Virus record (IMG/VR): IMGVR_UViG_3300010373_000040
Coordinates: 1 to 64,000 of that record
DNA length: 64,000 nt
From: a virus
Strand: one strand, 5' to 3'
Both the position numbers and the translations under genes were made by a program. This document shows positions 19,634-28,589 of the stretch, in pieces (the first letter of the stretch is position 1; each line of letters opens with the position of its first letter). The notes beneath the pieces were generated by a model. It made no database searches. It was not told the DNA's origin and worked only from the letters and a program-made list of their open reading frames with translations.

Positions 19634-20088
19634 TATTTCTATTGTGTATAGTTAATATAGCTAACGCTCAATGTACAGATTCTATCTATACAGAAACTAA
19701 AGCTGGTTGTACTAGATATAATCTTAGTGAAAAGACCTTTGTAGAACTATTTGTAGCCAGTAAAAATCTGGATACTATAGGCATGGATGCTGACAATCTA
19801 CAGAGGTCTATGGATAGCACGGATAGAGAAAATAAGAAGCTTGTAGCTATTAACAAAAAGATTGGAGAGAATTATAAGAAAGAAATTACTCAATATCAAT
19901 TAAATGATTCTACTAAGACTTCATTATTAAATGAATGCAGTAGAGTGTCTGGAGACCTCAATAAAGATAATATTGATCTTAGGATAGATAATAAAAGACT
20001 TAAAAAGAAACAGGTTAGATTAGTTGGATTAGGGGCTGCTTTAACTTTGTTGGTAGAAATAGGTATAAAAGTTTTAATAATTAAATAG
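19600..20088 (+). CDS. Exported coiled-coil protein, possible spanin partner
   Basis: 162 residues. It starts with a signal peptide (KIIFLLCIVNIANA, likely cleavage before QC), then a helical, coiled-coil-prone middle, and ends with a hydrophobic segment (LVGLGAALTLLVEIGIKVLII). The start overlaps the preceding gene. A Cys directly after the signal peptide could carry lipid, but the NAQC context is a poor lipobox. Its role in outer-membrane disruption is inferred from the lysis cassette. Confidence 0.5.
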   Translation: MGKKTQFLSKIIFLLCIVNIANAQCTDSIYTETKAGCTRYNLSEKTFVELFVASKNLDTIGMDADNLQRSMDSTDRENKKLVAINKKIGENYKKEITQYQLNDSTKTSLLNECSRVSGDLNKDNIDLRIDNKRLKKKQVRLVGLGAALTLLVEIGIKVLIIK

Positions 20089-20095
20089 TAAGGAT

Positions 20096-20407
20096 ATGAA
20101 TCTCCCAGGACCTGGAAAAGGAAAATCTAAAAGTAATATGCCATGTAAGCCAGGTAAGCAATGTGCTGCTACTGGAACAGGTAGTAAAGTACAAGGTGCT
20201 TCTAAAATATCTATGAAAGACAAGCAGAAAGAGCGTCTTAAAAGCATGAGAGATAATGAAGAAGAGGATGATAATTTGCGGAAAAAAAATTCTAAGGTTA
20301 GACCAAAGTTTGAAAGCGGTAAGTCCTATAGAAATGGAGGAATGATAGGTAAAACCCATAATAGAAATGATAGAACTGCTGGAGACAGTGGTTATTGTAA
20401 TAGATAA
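20096..20407 (+). CDS. Small basic conserved phage protein
   Basis: 103 residues, strongly basic, with a CKPGKQC pair and Gly/Lys-rich N-terminus (PGPGKGKSKSNMPCKPG). Short proteins of this type are common near the end of late operons in crAss-like phages, but I know of no function. It is the last gene of the + strand late module before the two-way terminator. Confidence 0.5.
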   Translation: MNLPGPGKGKSKSNMPCKPGKQCAATGTGSKVQGASKISMKDKQKERLKSMRDNEEEDDNLRKKNSKVRPKFESGKSYRNGGMIGKTHNRNDRTAGDSGYCNR

Positions 20408-20410
20408 AGT

Positions 20411-20436
20411 AAAAGGAGGTTATTAAGCCTCCTTTT
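20411..20436. terminator. Bidirectional terminator between convergent modules
   Basis: Perfect 9-bp stem AAAAGGAGG/CCTCCTTTT with an 8-base loop. The A and T ends give a U-tract in both directions. It sits between the last + strand gene (ends 20407) and the last - strand gene (ends 20444), so it can stop both late and early transcripts. Confidence 0.85.
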
Positions 20437-20443
20437 CTTATTC

Positions 20444-20797
20444 TTACCACTTAACAGTTTCATGTTGCTCTTTAAGAGAGTATAAGTACCATTTAACTTG
20501 TAAGTAATCTATAAATGGCAATAACATCCCTTTATGTTCAAATTGAATTTCTCCAGTATTAGTAATTTCTGCTTCATGAGGATAAGGTCCGCATTCCCAA
20601 CCTCCAAACATAAGATCTCTATGCATCTTTCTGTTCTCAAATTGATATTTAAATTTTTCAAAATTCCCATATCCGTAATAAAGGTTATATTTTTTTGTTC
20701 TGTATATATGCATTCTCCAGTCTACCGCTTGAAAGACTGATATAATTAAGGCTACAGATATTATTATAAATAAAATTATGTGTCTAGTCATTTTCAT
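20444..20797 (-). CDS. Small membrane-anchored protein
   Basis: 117 residues with one N-terminal membrane segment (HIILFIIISVALIISVFQAV) and a soluble Tyr- and Lys-rich remainder. It is the last gene of the - strand module and overlaps the previous gene by 14 bases. Function unknown. Confidence 0.5.
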   Translation of the reverse strand: MKMTRHIILFIIISVALIISVFQAVDWRMHIYRTKKYNLYYGYGNFEKFKYQFENRKMHRDLMFGGWECGPYPHEAEITNTGEIQFEHKGMLLPFIDYLQVKWYLYSLKEQHETVKW

Positions 20798-21113
20798 AGG
20801 GTATTAGTTCAAATTCATCTTGTCCTTCTTCTTCAAGTTCTATATAGTACTCTCCTATGTAGGAGTCATATTTTAAACCGACGCCCAAATTATAACCAGT
20901 GGAAACTGTGTGGGTTAAAACATCATCTATTCCAGCTCTCCTAATAAAAAGTATTTCATCCTTTATACTTATCACTACTGAAGTACAGTTTAATATTTTC
21001 TTAGCAGTACTAGATATGTACATATTAATTTTATCAGTTTGATTATACCGTTTCTTTTTATTGAAAAGTCCTGTACCACCATCATATCTAGCAATTGATA
21101 TTCTTCCCCTCAT
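20784..21113 (-). CDS. Unknown early-module protein
   Basis: 109 residues, basic N-terminal half and acidic C-terminal tail (ELEEEGQDEFELIPYEND). ATGA-type overlap with the upstream gene indicates translational coupling. No family recognised. Confidence 0.5.
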   Translation of the reverse strand: MRGRISIARYDGGTGLFNKKKRYNQTDKINMYISSTAKKILNCTSVVISIKDEILFIRRAGIDDVLTHTVSTGYNLGVGLKYDSYIGEYYIELEEEGQDEFELIPYEND

Positions 21114-21337
21114 AAATCTTTCTTTAATTTCTCAATATCTTTACTAGCTTTCTCTAGGATAGTATTCAAAGACTTCATAATAGCATCTTTTTTTATTCTA
21201 GGATTATTACCTTGAATGATTGTTTGTAAAACTCTTTCATAAAATCTAATATCTTCAGGATTTAGAGCATCTGCTAATCTTTCATTAGCATCTTTGATAA
21301 ACATTTTATAGGTATAATGTCCTCTCTTATCTGTCAT
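21110..21337 (-). CDS. Small helical protein
   Basis: 75 residues from the ATG at 21337 (MTDKRGHYTYKMF); the longer reading to 21379 would overlap the upstream gene by 53 bases. Predicted helical and charged. It is coupled to genes on both sides. Function unknown. Confidence 0.5.
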   Translation of the reverse strand: MTDKRGHYTYKMFIKDANERLADALNPEDIRFYERVLQTIIQGNNPRIKKDAIMKSLNTILEKASKDIEKLKKDL

Positions 21338-21845
21338 AACTTGTCCAAGTATTATGATTGAATTTATGAATTTTATCATCTTTAAATGCTAGATCACCAT
21401 TGATTGGCTTATTAGTACTTAATCTAAATAGGTCATTTCCGTCAATTTCAGATGCTTTTACTAAACGTCTATAAGCTTCTAGTTTTACACCTACACATAG
21501 ATTGAAATAGATAAAAGTATCTTTAATTTCCATTATTTCTGCTATTGTATCTTCATCATGATCTAAGTATCTCAAAGCTTCTGGTAATGTTGTACTACTT
21601 CTTAATACTTTGTTAAGTTTCTTCTCTTCAGATTTTAACCATGTTTGTACATCACATTTAATATCAGTAGTGATACCCATTACCCCTTTGCATCTATTAC
21701 ATGTCTTATAAATAAAACCTTTCTTAGACTTCTGTAGTCTCTTCCAATAAGATTCTTCAGGATGAATGTTGTTACATGATGGACAAACAGCATCTGTGTT
21801 ACAGACAGTAACCATAGCTCCTCCAATAATCTCTAGTCTACTCAT
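21327..21845 (-). CDS. Zinc-finger protein next to DNA polymerase
   Basis: 172 residues with a probable four-Cys zinc site in the N-terminal third (CPSCNNIHPEESYW and then CNRCKG), followed by a helical region. It lies two genes downstream of PolB, so a DNA- or RNA-binding accessory role is possible, but the family is not recognised. Confidence 0.55.
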   Translation of the reverse strand: MSRLEIIGGAMVTVCNTDAVCPSCNNIHPEESYWKRLQKSKKGFIYKTCNRCKGVMGITTDIKCDVQTWLKSEEKKLNKVLRSSTTLPEALRYLDHDEDTIAEIMEIKDTFIYFNLCVGVKLEAYRRLVKASEIDGNDLFRLSTNKPINGDLAFKDDKIHKFNHNTWTSYDR

Positions 21846-21869
21846 AGTTAAACTTTAAAATGAAAGGAG

Positions 21870-21883
21870 GGAGATTTCTCTCC
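21870..21883 (-). terminator. Weak terminator-like hairpin
   Basis: On the - strand, GGAGA-GAAA-TCTCC forms a 5-bp stem capped by a GNRA tetraloop, followed by a pyrimidine stretch with TTTCATTTT. It lies between the genes at 21914 and 21845. The stem is short, so the effect may be partial. Confidence 0.35.
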
Positions 21884-21913
21884 ACTCCCACTGTTCACCT
21901 CTAAACAGCAATG

Positions 21914-22177
21914 TTATAGTAATTTATTCTTAAATTCCTCTAGAGAAGTCTTCTCAAAAATGGTCTTTAAAAATGCAATTTTATCTCTAGATTCCCAAGA
22001 GTCTGATGATAATACTTCTTCATAAATAGGGTCCTTAATAGGTACAATATTTAAATCAGGATTATCTTCAATAGCTTGTACTATTTTGAAAGCTTCGTCA
22101 TTATCACAAAATTCAATAAAGTCTAGCACATCCTCTAGCTCTATTTCTACACTTTTATCTTTACTTACGCTTGACAT
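21914..22177 (-). CDS. Small acidic protein downstream of PolB
   Basis: 87 residues, acidic and helical (ELEDVLDFIEFCDNDEAFKI). Its ATG begins one base after the PolB stop. Likely co-expressed with the polymerase; function not recognised. Confidence 0.5.
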   Translation of the reverse strand: MSSVSKDKSVEIELEDVLDFIEFCDNDEAFKIVQAIEDNPDLNIVPIKDPIYEEVLSSDSWESRDKIAFLKTIFEKTSLEEFKNKLL

Positions 22178-22178
22178 A

Positions 22179-24098
22179 TTAAAACAGGTTTAATTGTTCT
22201 TTTTCAATTCCCCTCATAATCTCTCTCGCTTCATGTACATAATATTCGTAATTTATCCTGTAGTCACTCATAGACTTCTCCACATAATCATTAAATATAA
22301 TCACTCCAGAATCCTTTAAAAGATGCTCCATAGTCTTTCCATCTCCAGACTTATACAGATACCCAGCTTCTAATCCTTTAGCAGCATAGAACCTGTTAGT
22401 CTTGTTCAGGACCTTACCATTGTGATAAGCTTTGAAGGGCTTTTTGGTCTTCTTTGAAACTCCCATTCTCTCTGACATGCAGAAATCATAGATATTTTTA
22501 TGATTTAAGATATAGTCTTCCAGTTTGGTTCCTTTAATAAAGTACTCAAAGAGGGCTTGTTTAACTACAGGGTATTTATATCCTTTAAGGAGAGACAGCT
22601 CTTTTTCAAAGAATCCTTTCCTTTTGACTACCAACTCTCCCTTATATAGCTTGTTTACGCCCTTCTTATCACACTTTACACTTAGATAGGAGTTAATATC
22701 TCTCCTGATCATCTTGCTGTAGAACTCCTCATCTAAAGTCATTCTGGAGTCTATTTCCCATTGTTTACAAATAGAATCAAAGAGCTCCTGCTGATCTTCT
22801 GGATAAAATACTTCCACAGAATCTGTGTTCATGCTAATAGGTGTAAATCCAGCCATTATAAATCTCTCCATCAGCATAGAAAGAAGTAACTGACCATTTA
22901 TAGTCACCTGATAGAACTCTCTAACCCCGTATACAGGAGAGTATATGGAGTTTAATTGACCAAATACAGCATTGAGTGAAAGTTTATTTAATTCTGCAGT
23001 AAACTCATCTCCTTGCATCTTAGCTTTAATCCTTTGATCTCTTTTGTTAGAATAGATTTTATTCCATTCAGCTTTCAGATGTGGAGGACATAGTTCATAT
23101 TTATCTATGATGCTTGGGTAAAATGAATTTACGTCTTTACTAACAAACTTCCAGCCTTTTGGAGGTACTATCACTTCAGCAACTCCTCTGTCCGCATGAG
23201 CCCCTCCTAATCCATACTTACAAACTAGACCTTTAGGATGTATAAGCTTATATACAAATCTATCCTTTTTAGGCATCTTCATAATCCTCTCAAATGTCAT
23301 AGTGTTATAAGCATCTAAAACATTTTGAAATTCTTTAGTTTGGAACTTTATATTAGGGAAAATACACTCTGAAAGAGTCAAGTTTCCTAGATAGGTGTAT
23401 TTAAGCTTTTCAGGCAGTTTCTTAGCAGGTTTCCTATTGTTGTATAGGAACCTTTCTTTAAACTCCTTATGTCCTGTAACCTTAGTATACTCCTGCATCA
23501 ATAGTGCCACTCCAATATTAACACCATCCATACTTCTAGTATCTATAGAGGTAATTTCATTAATCTTCTCTCTATTCTCAAAATCCTTCTTCTTTAGCTT
23601 ACAGACATGCTTCAATGATTCAACATCATTAATACAATATTCTATACACTTGTCAAAGTCTTCTAAGGGTAGAGGTGCATCCCAATCTACTTCAAACTCC
23701 TGTACCTTGTGCCATTGTGTAATGACCTGTAGATGCTTCAATGACACTCTAAGAGCAGATGAAGCAAGCATAGTCATTACATCAATGGAATCAAAGGTTT
23801 TACCATACTTCCAAGGTTTATAGTATTCATAGTCCTTGTCTATAACAGCTTTTGATAAAAGGTACAATTGTTCATTAGTAGCATCAGGATTCTTTAAGAG
23901 ATAATTTAGAATGATGTCATCATAGCCTGACCCATTATAGTTCACAAGAACATAGTTAGCAGCTATAGTTTGAATCATCTTTATATCATTTCTTCTCTCA
24001 CTGATTTCACAAACTATAGTTTTGTCAGAATCCATATCTTGGAATACCTTACAGAAGAAGTTTGGGAGCACCTCAGAATCTTCTACTACTTTTTTCAT
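22179..24098 (-). CDS. Family B DNA polymerase
   Basis: 639 residues. The N-terminal 3'-5' exonuclease shows NYNGSGYDD (Exo II) and YCINDVES (Exo III, YxxxD). Polymerase motifs: A, KDVNSFYPSI with D322; B, KLSLNAVFG with K372 and N376; C, MNTDS with D426. The compact length and the DNSLYP/NTDS motif style are closer to short phage PolB enzymes than to cellular ones. It replicates the phage genome. The ATG overlaps the upstream gene's stop. All key catalytic residues appear present. Confidence 0.92.
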   Translation of the reverse strand: MKKVVEDSEVLPNFFCKVFQDMDSDKTIVCEISERRNDIKMIQTIAANYVLVNYNGSGYDDIILNYLLKNPDATNEQLYLLSKAVIDKDYEYYKPWKYGKTFDSIDVMTMLASSALRVSLKHLQVITQWHKVQEFEVDWDAPLPLEDFDKCIEYCINDVESLKHVCKLKKKDFENREKINEITSIDTRSMDGVNIGVALLMQEYTKVTGHKEFKERFLYNNRKPAKKLPEKLKYTYLGNLTLSECIFPNIKFQTKEFQNVLDAYNTMTFERIMKMPKKDRFVYKLIHPKGLVCKYGLGGAHADRGVAEVIVPPKGWKFVSKDVNSFYPSIIDKYELCPPHLKAEWNKIYSNKRDQRIKAKMQGDEFTAELNKLSLNAVFGQLNSIYSPVYGVREFYQVTINGQLLLSMLMERFIMAGFTPISMNTDSVEVFYPEDQQELFDSICKQWEIDSRMTLDEEFYSKMIRRDINSYLSVKCDKKGVNKLYKGELVVKRKGFFEKELSLLKGYKYPVVKQALFEYFIKGTKLEDYILNHKNIYDFCMSERMGVSKKTKKPFKAYHNGKVLNKTNRFYAAKGLEAGYLYKSGDGKTMEHLLKDSGVIIFNDYVEKSMSDYRINYEYYVHEAREIMRGIEKEQLNLF

Positions 24099-24952
24099 TA
24101 GTTATTTCTTTCATTAACTACTAGCTCATCTGAAGCTTCATCACCCCATTTAGATACTACTAAATATCCTCCAGCCACAGGTTGTAATACAATAGGATCT
24201 GGAATATCTTTTAAACGATAACCATCTAATTGCATTTTAGTTGTATCCATATCTTTAATAGGAGCACAGATTTTTAGACCTTGTTGTACTAAATTATAAT
24301 GAAATTCTCCTCTTCTGTTATCATCAGGATAACCATAAAATCTGAAAAATCCTCTGTTTTTATACTCACTTACTCCCATTTGAAAAGCTTTCTTTTTTGT
24401 TTTCTTATGAAAGAAGTGGTAATAACCTCCTTCTATTTTAATTTCATATTCTTCAGCATCAAATATAAGTTTTTTATCATCACCAATTCCTCCCGTTCCA
24501 ATCCAAATATTAAATTTATACTTTTCTTTAAATTTAGAAATTTCTTTTAAGTTTTCTTTAGGAACAAATCCTTTGTATAAAGATACATCGCCACACACAA
24601 GACTGTATTTCTTACAAATCTCGCCAACCATATCTTCAGTAATGAATTTATTATTGGGATATTTAAAAGAATATTCGTGTATAAGCTTTGCAGTTTGTTC
24701 AGCTAAAACTTTTTTGGTTTTGACCTCTTCTACTGCTTTAGCTTGAGGTGTTTGAGTAAAACCAAGACTAGCTAACAATTCTCCTTTTGCTAAATCTTTG
24801 GTTTTACAATCTTCTAAAACAGCTAAAGCTTCTTTTAAGAGAGTTTCTCCAGCTATATTAAATTCATTATGGATTTGCTCAATTTCAGGAGCATATTTAG
24901 ATGCGGAAACTAATTTAATTTCATCATTTTTCTTGAATAGTTTTTCAAACAT
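24098..24952 (-). CDS. Unknown protein coupled to DNA polymerase
   Basis: 284 residues: a helical N-terminal third and a Lys/Tyr/Phe-rich C-terminal region (GGYYHFFHKKTKKKAFQMG). One base overlap with PolB and a CCTAAACC leader (24961-24968) just upstream of its ATG suggest it heads a polymerase sub-operon. A replication accessory role is inferred from position only. Confidence 0.5.
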   Translation of the reverse strand: MFEKLFKKNDEIKLVSASKYAPEIEQIHNEFNIAGETLLKEALAVLEDCKTKDLAKGELLASLGFTQTPQAKAVEEVKTKKVLAEQTAKLIHEYSFKYPNNKFITEDMVGEICKKYSLVCGDVSLYKGFVPKENLKEISKFKEKYKFNIWIGTGGIGDDKKLIFDAEEYEIKIEGGYYHFFHKKTKKKAFQMGVSEYKNRGFFRFYGYPDDNRRGEFHYNLVQQGLKICAPIKDMDTTKMQLDGYRLKDIPDPIVLQPVAGGYLVVSKWGDEASDELVVNERNN

Positions 24953-24983
24953 AATATTAGGGTTTAGGTGTGTTTACTATTTG

Positions 24984-25235
24984 TTATTCTCCATAACTCT
25001 CCCATTTCTGGGTTTTAATTTCATCTGATATTTCACCAGCATTATGATTATTCTCAATCCATGTATAGATAGCTGAGAGATCACGCACAGTAGCTGTAGA
25101 CTCAATTGGAATATCACCATTGATAGTATTGATCCAAATATCTAATTCTCCATTAACTACAGATAGATCATAATCTACCAAGTATTCATCATCCTCTGTT
25201 CCAAGAATGGTATTTACAAAATTAAGCTTGCTCAT
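24984..25235 (-). CDS. Small acidic protein
   Basis: 83 residues, acidic, predicted mixed alpha/beta (DEYLVDYDLSVVNGELDIW). Closely packed within the replication operon. No family recognised. Confidence 0.45.
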   Translation of the reverse strand: MSKLNFVNTILGTEDDEYLVDYDLSVVNGELDIWINTINGDIPIESTATVRDLSAIYTWIENNHNAGEISDEIKTQKWESYGE

Positions 25236-25238
25236 AGT

Positions 25239-25436
25239 TTATTGTTTAGATAGATTTTCTAGAACTTCTTTAGCAGTTTTAAATATTGCTTGCCTCTCCT
25301 CTTCAGTTAAAGAAAGCCCTTTTAGATAAGTGTGAATATCATGAATCTTATCTACTACTGAGGACTCATAGTATCCAAATAAACCATGTTTCATTTCAGC
25401 CTCCTCATCTCTATCAAAATTGATTATTATTCCCAT
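25239..25436 (-). CDS. Small helical protein
   Basis: 65 residues, charged, with a C-terminal helix (EEERQAIFKTAKEVLENL). Three bases separate it from the next gene. Function unknown. Confidence 0.45.
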   Translation of the reverse strand: MGIIINFDRDEEAEMKHGLFGYYESSVVDKIHDIHTYLKGLSLTEEERQAIFKTAKEVLENLSKQ

Positions 25437-25437
25437 A

Positions 25438-25590
25438 TTAGTAAAAGATTATTTTATGTTGAACTCCTTTTTTATCTACAGCATATCCAGCATTGAAATT
25501 CTGTTTATACTTGCAAAGTTGAGCAGGATGTTGTCCTACTGCTACTTTAATTTGATCTTTGGTTCCTTTGAAAGTGCTGTATAGGCTCAT
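25438..25590 (-). CDS. 50-residue mini-gene
   Basis: Reads MSLYSTFKGTKDQ through QHKIIFY. The ATG overlaps the upstream TGA by four bases (ATGA) and the TAA ends one base before the next ATG. The exact fit between two genes supports it as coding although it is short. Function unknown. Confidence 0.55.
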   Translation of the reverse strand: MSLYSTFKGTKDQIKVAVGQHPAQLCKYKQNFNAGYAVDKKGVQHKIIFY

Positions 25591-25994
25591 ATTCCTAGCT
25601 GAGACATGAGCTTTTTAAGCTCTGATTTATTTTTGATTCTACCCATGAAGACAGTATTGTTATTAGGAGATACTATTGAGCTAATCTCACCATGATTTAA
25701 TTCAAAGTAGTCTCTTACTATAAACTTATCTGATTTCGGAGGATAATAAAGATACCTAGTATCAAATCCTGATATTTCATCTCCTATCCATCCTAAACTT
25801 TCAATACACTCTCTGGATAGATATTTAACTCTGAACATTTCAGGATTATCTCTCAGGTTTTCAAATACTCTCTCAATTCTATTATTGTCTAGAACAAAAG
25901 GTTTCCATGTAGTGCCTCCAGTTAGGAATTGAAATTCAAAGCCTAGATGGAACTCCTCTGAAGTTGGCGTGTAATACTTTTCTTTAATATTCAT
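25587..25994 (-). CDS. Unknown replication-region protein
   Basis: 135 residues. It overlaps the RusA-like gene by 11 bases upstream and the mini-gene downstream. The sequence LGFEFQFLTGGTTWKPFVLD is typical of short proteins in Bacteroidetes phages and prophages, but no function is known to me. Confidence 0.5.
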   Translation of the reverse strand: MNIKEKYYTPTSEEFHLGFEFQFLTGGTTWKPFVLDNNRIERVFENLRDNPEMFRVKYLSRECIESLGWIGDEISGFDTRYLYYPPKSDKFIVRDYFELNHGEISSIVSPNNNTVFMGRIKNKSELKKLMSQLGI

Positions 25995-26373
25995 AAGTTA
26001 CATTTTTAAGAACTGTTATTTGAACGCCACAATTTTCCCTACTAACTTCATATCCTAAGAAATGAGGCTTGACATAAGTCATACAATCATCAGGAAGCCA
26101 ACCATGCTCCTGCATTAGATCTAGTGGTGCTTGGCAAATGTTAACATAGTCGAACTTCCTCTTATCTTTTCTGATAAAATAAAACCCAATGTGATACGGA
26201 GGATCTAAACCTTCAAGCATCTTTAGGAATTTCTCTCTGTTAATATTCCAGAGTAGAAAAGTATTTTTCTTATAGTCTAATGTAAGTTTAGATGATATAA
26301 GTCTCTTACCAACAATCCGTTTTGAGTTTTTTTGTGATGGAGTTGAAAGAGGGATAAAGATACTATTCTGCAT
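25984..26373 (-). CDS. RusA-like Holliday junction resolvase
   Basis: 129 residues from the ATG at 26373; an upstream TTG (26406) would add 11 residues. The segment KRKFDYVNICQAPLDLM followed by HGWLPDDCMTYV matches the RusA pattern, where conserved Asp residues (D..N..K/Q...LD....G...DD) coordinate Mg2+ and the C-terminal strand follows. RusA enzymes cut branched DNA, relevant to recombination and to preparing DNA for packaging. The location inside the replication operon agrees. An Asn-Ile replaces the usual Asn-Leu-x-Lys segment, so activity is likely but not certain. Confidence 0.7.
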   Translation of the reverse strand: MQNSIFIPLSTPSQKNSKRIVGKRLISSKLTLDYKKNTFLLWNINREKFLKMLEGLDPPYHIGFYFIRKDKRKFDYVNICQAPLDLMQEHGWLPDDCMTYVKPHFLGYEVSRENCGVQITVLKNVTYEY

Positions 26374-26466
26374 AATAAGGCATGTAATAATAGTGAAGAA
26401 CCTCAAACCAATGAGATTTATTTCTAGTGAGAAAGTAGATCAGAGAATGTTTCATAATTCTATACC

Positions 26467-26892
26467 TCATAATCTTCTATGTTCAAAACATTCCTGAGTT
26501 TCTAACTGACAATTTCCTGGAATAAAAGAAACAGGTTTATTGAACTTACTGCAATCACCATAGCTTATAAGACAAGATTTGTCAAATTCAAAATGATAAT
26601 TGTTAGCTATTCTCAACAGAGATATTCTACTCTTCTCTTCAGGATGATTTAAAGCATCATCTATTAGTTTAGCTTTAGTCTCACCAAAAGAAATCATCTG
26701 TAACCACCTATTCCATTCTTTCCACACATCAAAGTTAGCTAGATCTCTAACCATGTGCTTACAGTTAGTGCAGTTACAATCTAATAACTCCAACTCTATG
26801 CAAGGTTTGAATGTTACATCAATCTTAGGTCTTTCAGTATCACTGATCTCCCAATATCTTTTGTAATATTCTTTTTGAGTTTCTTCTCTCAT
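26467..26892 (-). CDS. Cys-rich protein, possible zinc binding
   Basis: 141 residues with a cluster CNCTNCKHMVRD in the first third and further Cys residues (SCLISYGDCSKF, GNCQ). The spacing suggests zinc or Fe-S binding. Its ATG overlaps the upstream stop by four bases. Function not recognised. Confidence 0.5.
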   Translation of the reverse strand: MREETQKEYYKRYWEISDTERPKIDVTFKPCIELELLDCNCTNCKHMVRDLANFDVWKEWNRWLQMISFGETKAKLIDDALNHPEEKSRISLLRIANNYHFEFDKSCLISYGDCSKFNKPVSFIPGNCQLETQECFEHRRL

Positions 26893-27104
26893 TTCTTAGT
26901 CTTAATATAAACAATGGCATTATTGATTTCCTCTAGCTGAATCCTAAGATCATCTTTAATCTTACAAGCCATCTCAAACCCACTTTCAATCTCTATCTTA
27001 ACTTTCTCTAGAGGTTCTAATAAATGAGAGCCATCTACTTTTTCTGATATTACAAAGTTGTTAAACTCTTGTTTCCAATTTTTCCGTAGTTCCATATTAT
27101 TCAA
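26889..27104 (-). CDS. Small coiled-coil protein
   Basis: 71 residues, helical and highly charged (EPLEKVKIEIESGFEMACK). It overlaps both neighbours by four to eight bases. Unknown role. Confidence 0.45.
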   Translation of the reverse strand: MNNMELRKNWKQEFNNFVISEKVDGSHLLEPLEKVKIEIESGFEMACKIKDDLRIQLEEINNAIVYIKTKK

Positions 27105-27546
27105 TAGTTAATTCTTCTTTAGTCAAAGCATAATATAAATTCTGTAACTCATGGACATATCTATAATTACTAGGAATATAAATAGTGTCATAATCCATAG
27201 CCACATTCATCATATACTCATCTCCAGTAAATAATAAAGCAGTACCGTTTTCTAGAGTTATTCTTAAAGCTCCTCCATCAAAGTCTTTTGTGTAGAAGTC
27301 ATAAGGCTCATTGAAAGTGTAAACTTTTGGTTTATACTTCACAAACCCAAACTTAGTTAACCATTCTTCTGTAATAACAATAGGTATCACAAGTTCCAAA
27401 TCCATTGTACATTCTCCTAATCCATACCAATCTCTAGCATCCCATTGAAAATCAAAACAATCTTCAATATTCTTATCACTTCTATAAGACCAGCCTATAT
27501 TATGATGGAACCAGTTACCAATTCTTATTTCTTTTTCATCAATCAT
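27097..27546 (-). CDS. Unknown protein downstream of primase
   Basis: 149 residues, Trp- and Tyr-rich. It begins MIDEKEIRIGNWFHH and contains VITEEWLTKFGF, a layout common to small phage/prophage proteins of Bacteroidetes whose function is not established. Coupled to primase by a four-base overlap. Confidence 0.5.
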   Translation of the reverse strand: MIDEKEIRIGNWFHHNIGWSYRSDKNIEDCFDFQWDARDWYGLGECTMDLELVIPIVITEEWLTKFGFVKYKPKVYTFNEPYDFYTKDFDGGALRITLENGTALLFTGDEYMMNVAMDYDTIYIPSNYRYVHELQNLYYALTKEELTIE

Positions 27547-28514
27547 AATCCTAATTGTTCTAATATTTTCATTGATTCTTCAGGTCCATACAGGTAAGCA
27601 AAATCTGAGAGATCCTTACATTCAGTATTTAAAGGCATACTTACAAATGGTATTTGATATTGATCATAGTACTTATTCATTGTAGCTAATCCTGCAATAT
27701 CACTATCTAGAAAGCTTACTATTCTTTTGAATCTACCCTTAATATTATCTACTAAAGGTTGTGATAAGTTAGTTGTTTCTGAGCATAAAGCAAAGGCATC
27801 ATAACCAAATTCTCGTAGTAAACAAACATCTTTGTAAGCTTTAGAGATGATCAACAAATCTCCTGTGAAAGGTAACTGTGTCCAGCCCTGAATATCCGTA
27901 ATTCTACAATTACTAATCCACTTAGCTTTTGGATTAAGTGGTTGATAGATCTTGTAATTAGAACCTATCAAATACCTTATTACAGGACTCTTATCACTAT
28001 AGACTGAATAGAGCTTATCATTCAACCAAACCTCCTTAGCGGCTCTTATATTATATAATTCTAGGGTCTTCTTAGATATGCAGAAACTATTCCAATATTC
28101 ATAGAAACTCTCAGGGTCCTTGTCAAATAACACCACTTCAATTTTAGCAGGTTTTGATGGCTTGTACACAAAAGACTGGATAGGAGTATTAGTTAGAGGA
28201 AAGTTATTATAGACTAATGCTACCGCCTCCTTATAATTTATACAATTAAAATCTGATACCATTTGTATAGCATCACCTGATTTTCCAGAACTAAAGCAAT
28301 GATACCTCAATCTCTCTTTAACTTGGATAAAACAAAAGCTAGGATTACTGTCTTTAGTATAAGGGGATTTGTATTTTTTCCTTAACTCAGGATAATAACC
28401 CAGTATTCTAAAGTAAATATCCAAATCTGATATATAATCATATATGGAGCCATTGGGGTACTTACTATTAGGATATTTATTAGTCTGCTCCTTAGCATTC
28501 TCAAAGTTTAGCAT
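27543..28514 (-). CDS. DnaG-type primase with TOPRIM domain, degenerate zinc site
   Basis: 323 residues. The N-terminal domain keeps the CHC2 layout (NPSFCF, then HCFSSGKSGDAIQMV), but the canonical ligands are mostly replaced: only the Cys of HCF remains. The C-terminal TOPRIM part has LLIISKAYKDVCLL and SFLDSDIAG with D270 and D272. Primases make RNA primers for replication; the zinc site normally takes part in template recognition. The N-terminus MLNFENAKEQ resembles that of the SSB-like gene upstream. A terminator hairpin precedes it. Confidence 0.85.
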   Translation of the reverse strand: MLNFENAKEQTNKYPNSKYPNGSIYDYISDLDIYFRILGYYPELRKKYKSPYTKDSNPSFCFIQVKERLRYHCFSSGKSGDAIQMVSDFNCINYKEAVALVYNNFPLTNTPIQSFVYKPSKPAKIEVVLFDKDPESFYEYWNSFCISKKTLELYNIRAAKEVWLNDKLYSVYSDKSPVIRYLIGSNYKIYQPLNPKAKWISNCRITDIQGWTQLPFTGDLLIISKAYKDVCLLREFGYDAFALCSETTNLSQPLVDNIKGRFKRIVSFLDSDIAGLATMNKYYDQYQIPFVSMPLNTECKDLSDFAYLYGPEESMKILEQLGL

Positions 28515-28527
28515 AGGCAGAAAATAA

Positions 28528-28554
28528 AGCCCTAGAAGTAATTCTCCTAGGGCT
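28528..28554 (-). terminator. Terminator between SSB and primase genes
   Basis: Perfect 8-bp stem AGCCCTAG/CTAGGGCT with an 11-base loop, followed on the - strand by TTATTTT. It lies 14 bases before the primase ATG, so it may set the ratio of SSB to primase. Confidence 0.7.
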
Positions 28555-28589
28555 ATTGTTATTATAAACTATTGATAATCAACTAGTTA

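Noticed and set aside
23395-23823. 142-residue + strand ORF inside the DNA polymerase gene
   Set aside because: It is an antisense shadow of PolB, whose catalytic motifs are all intact on the other strand.
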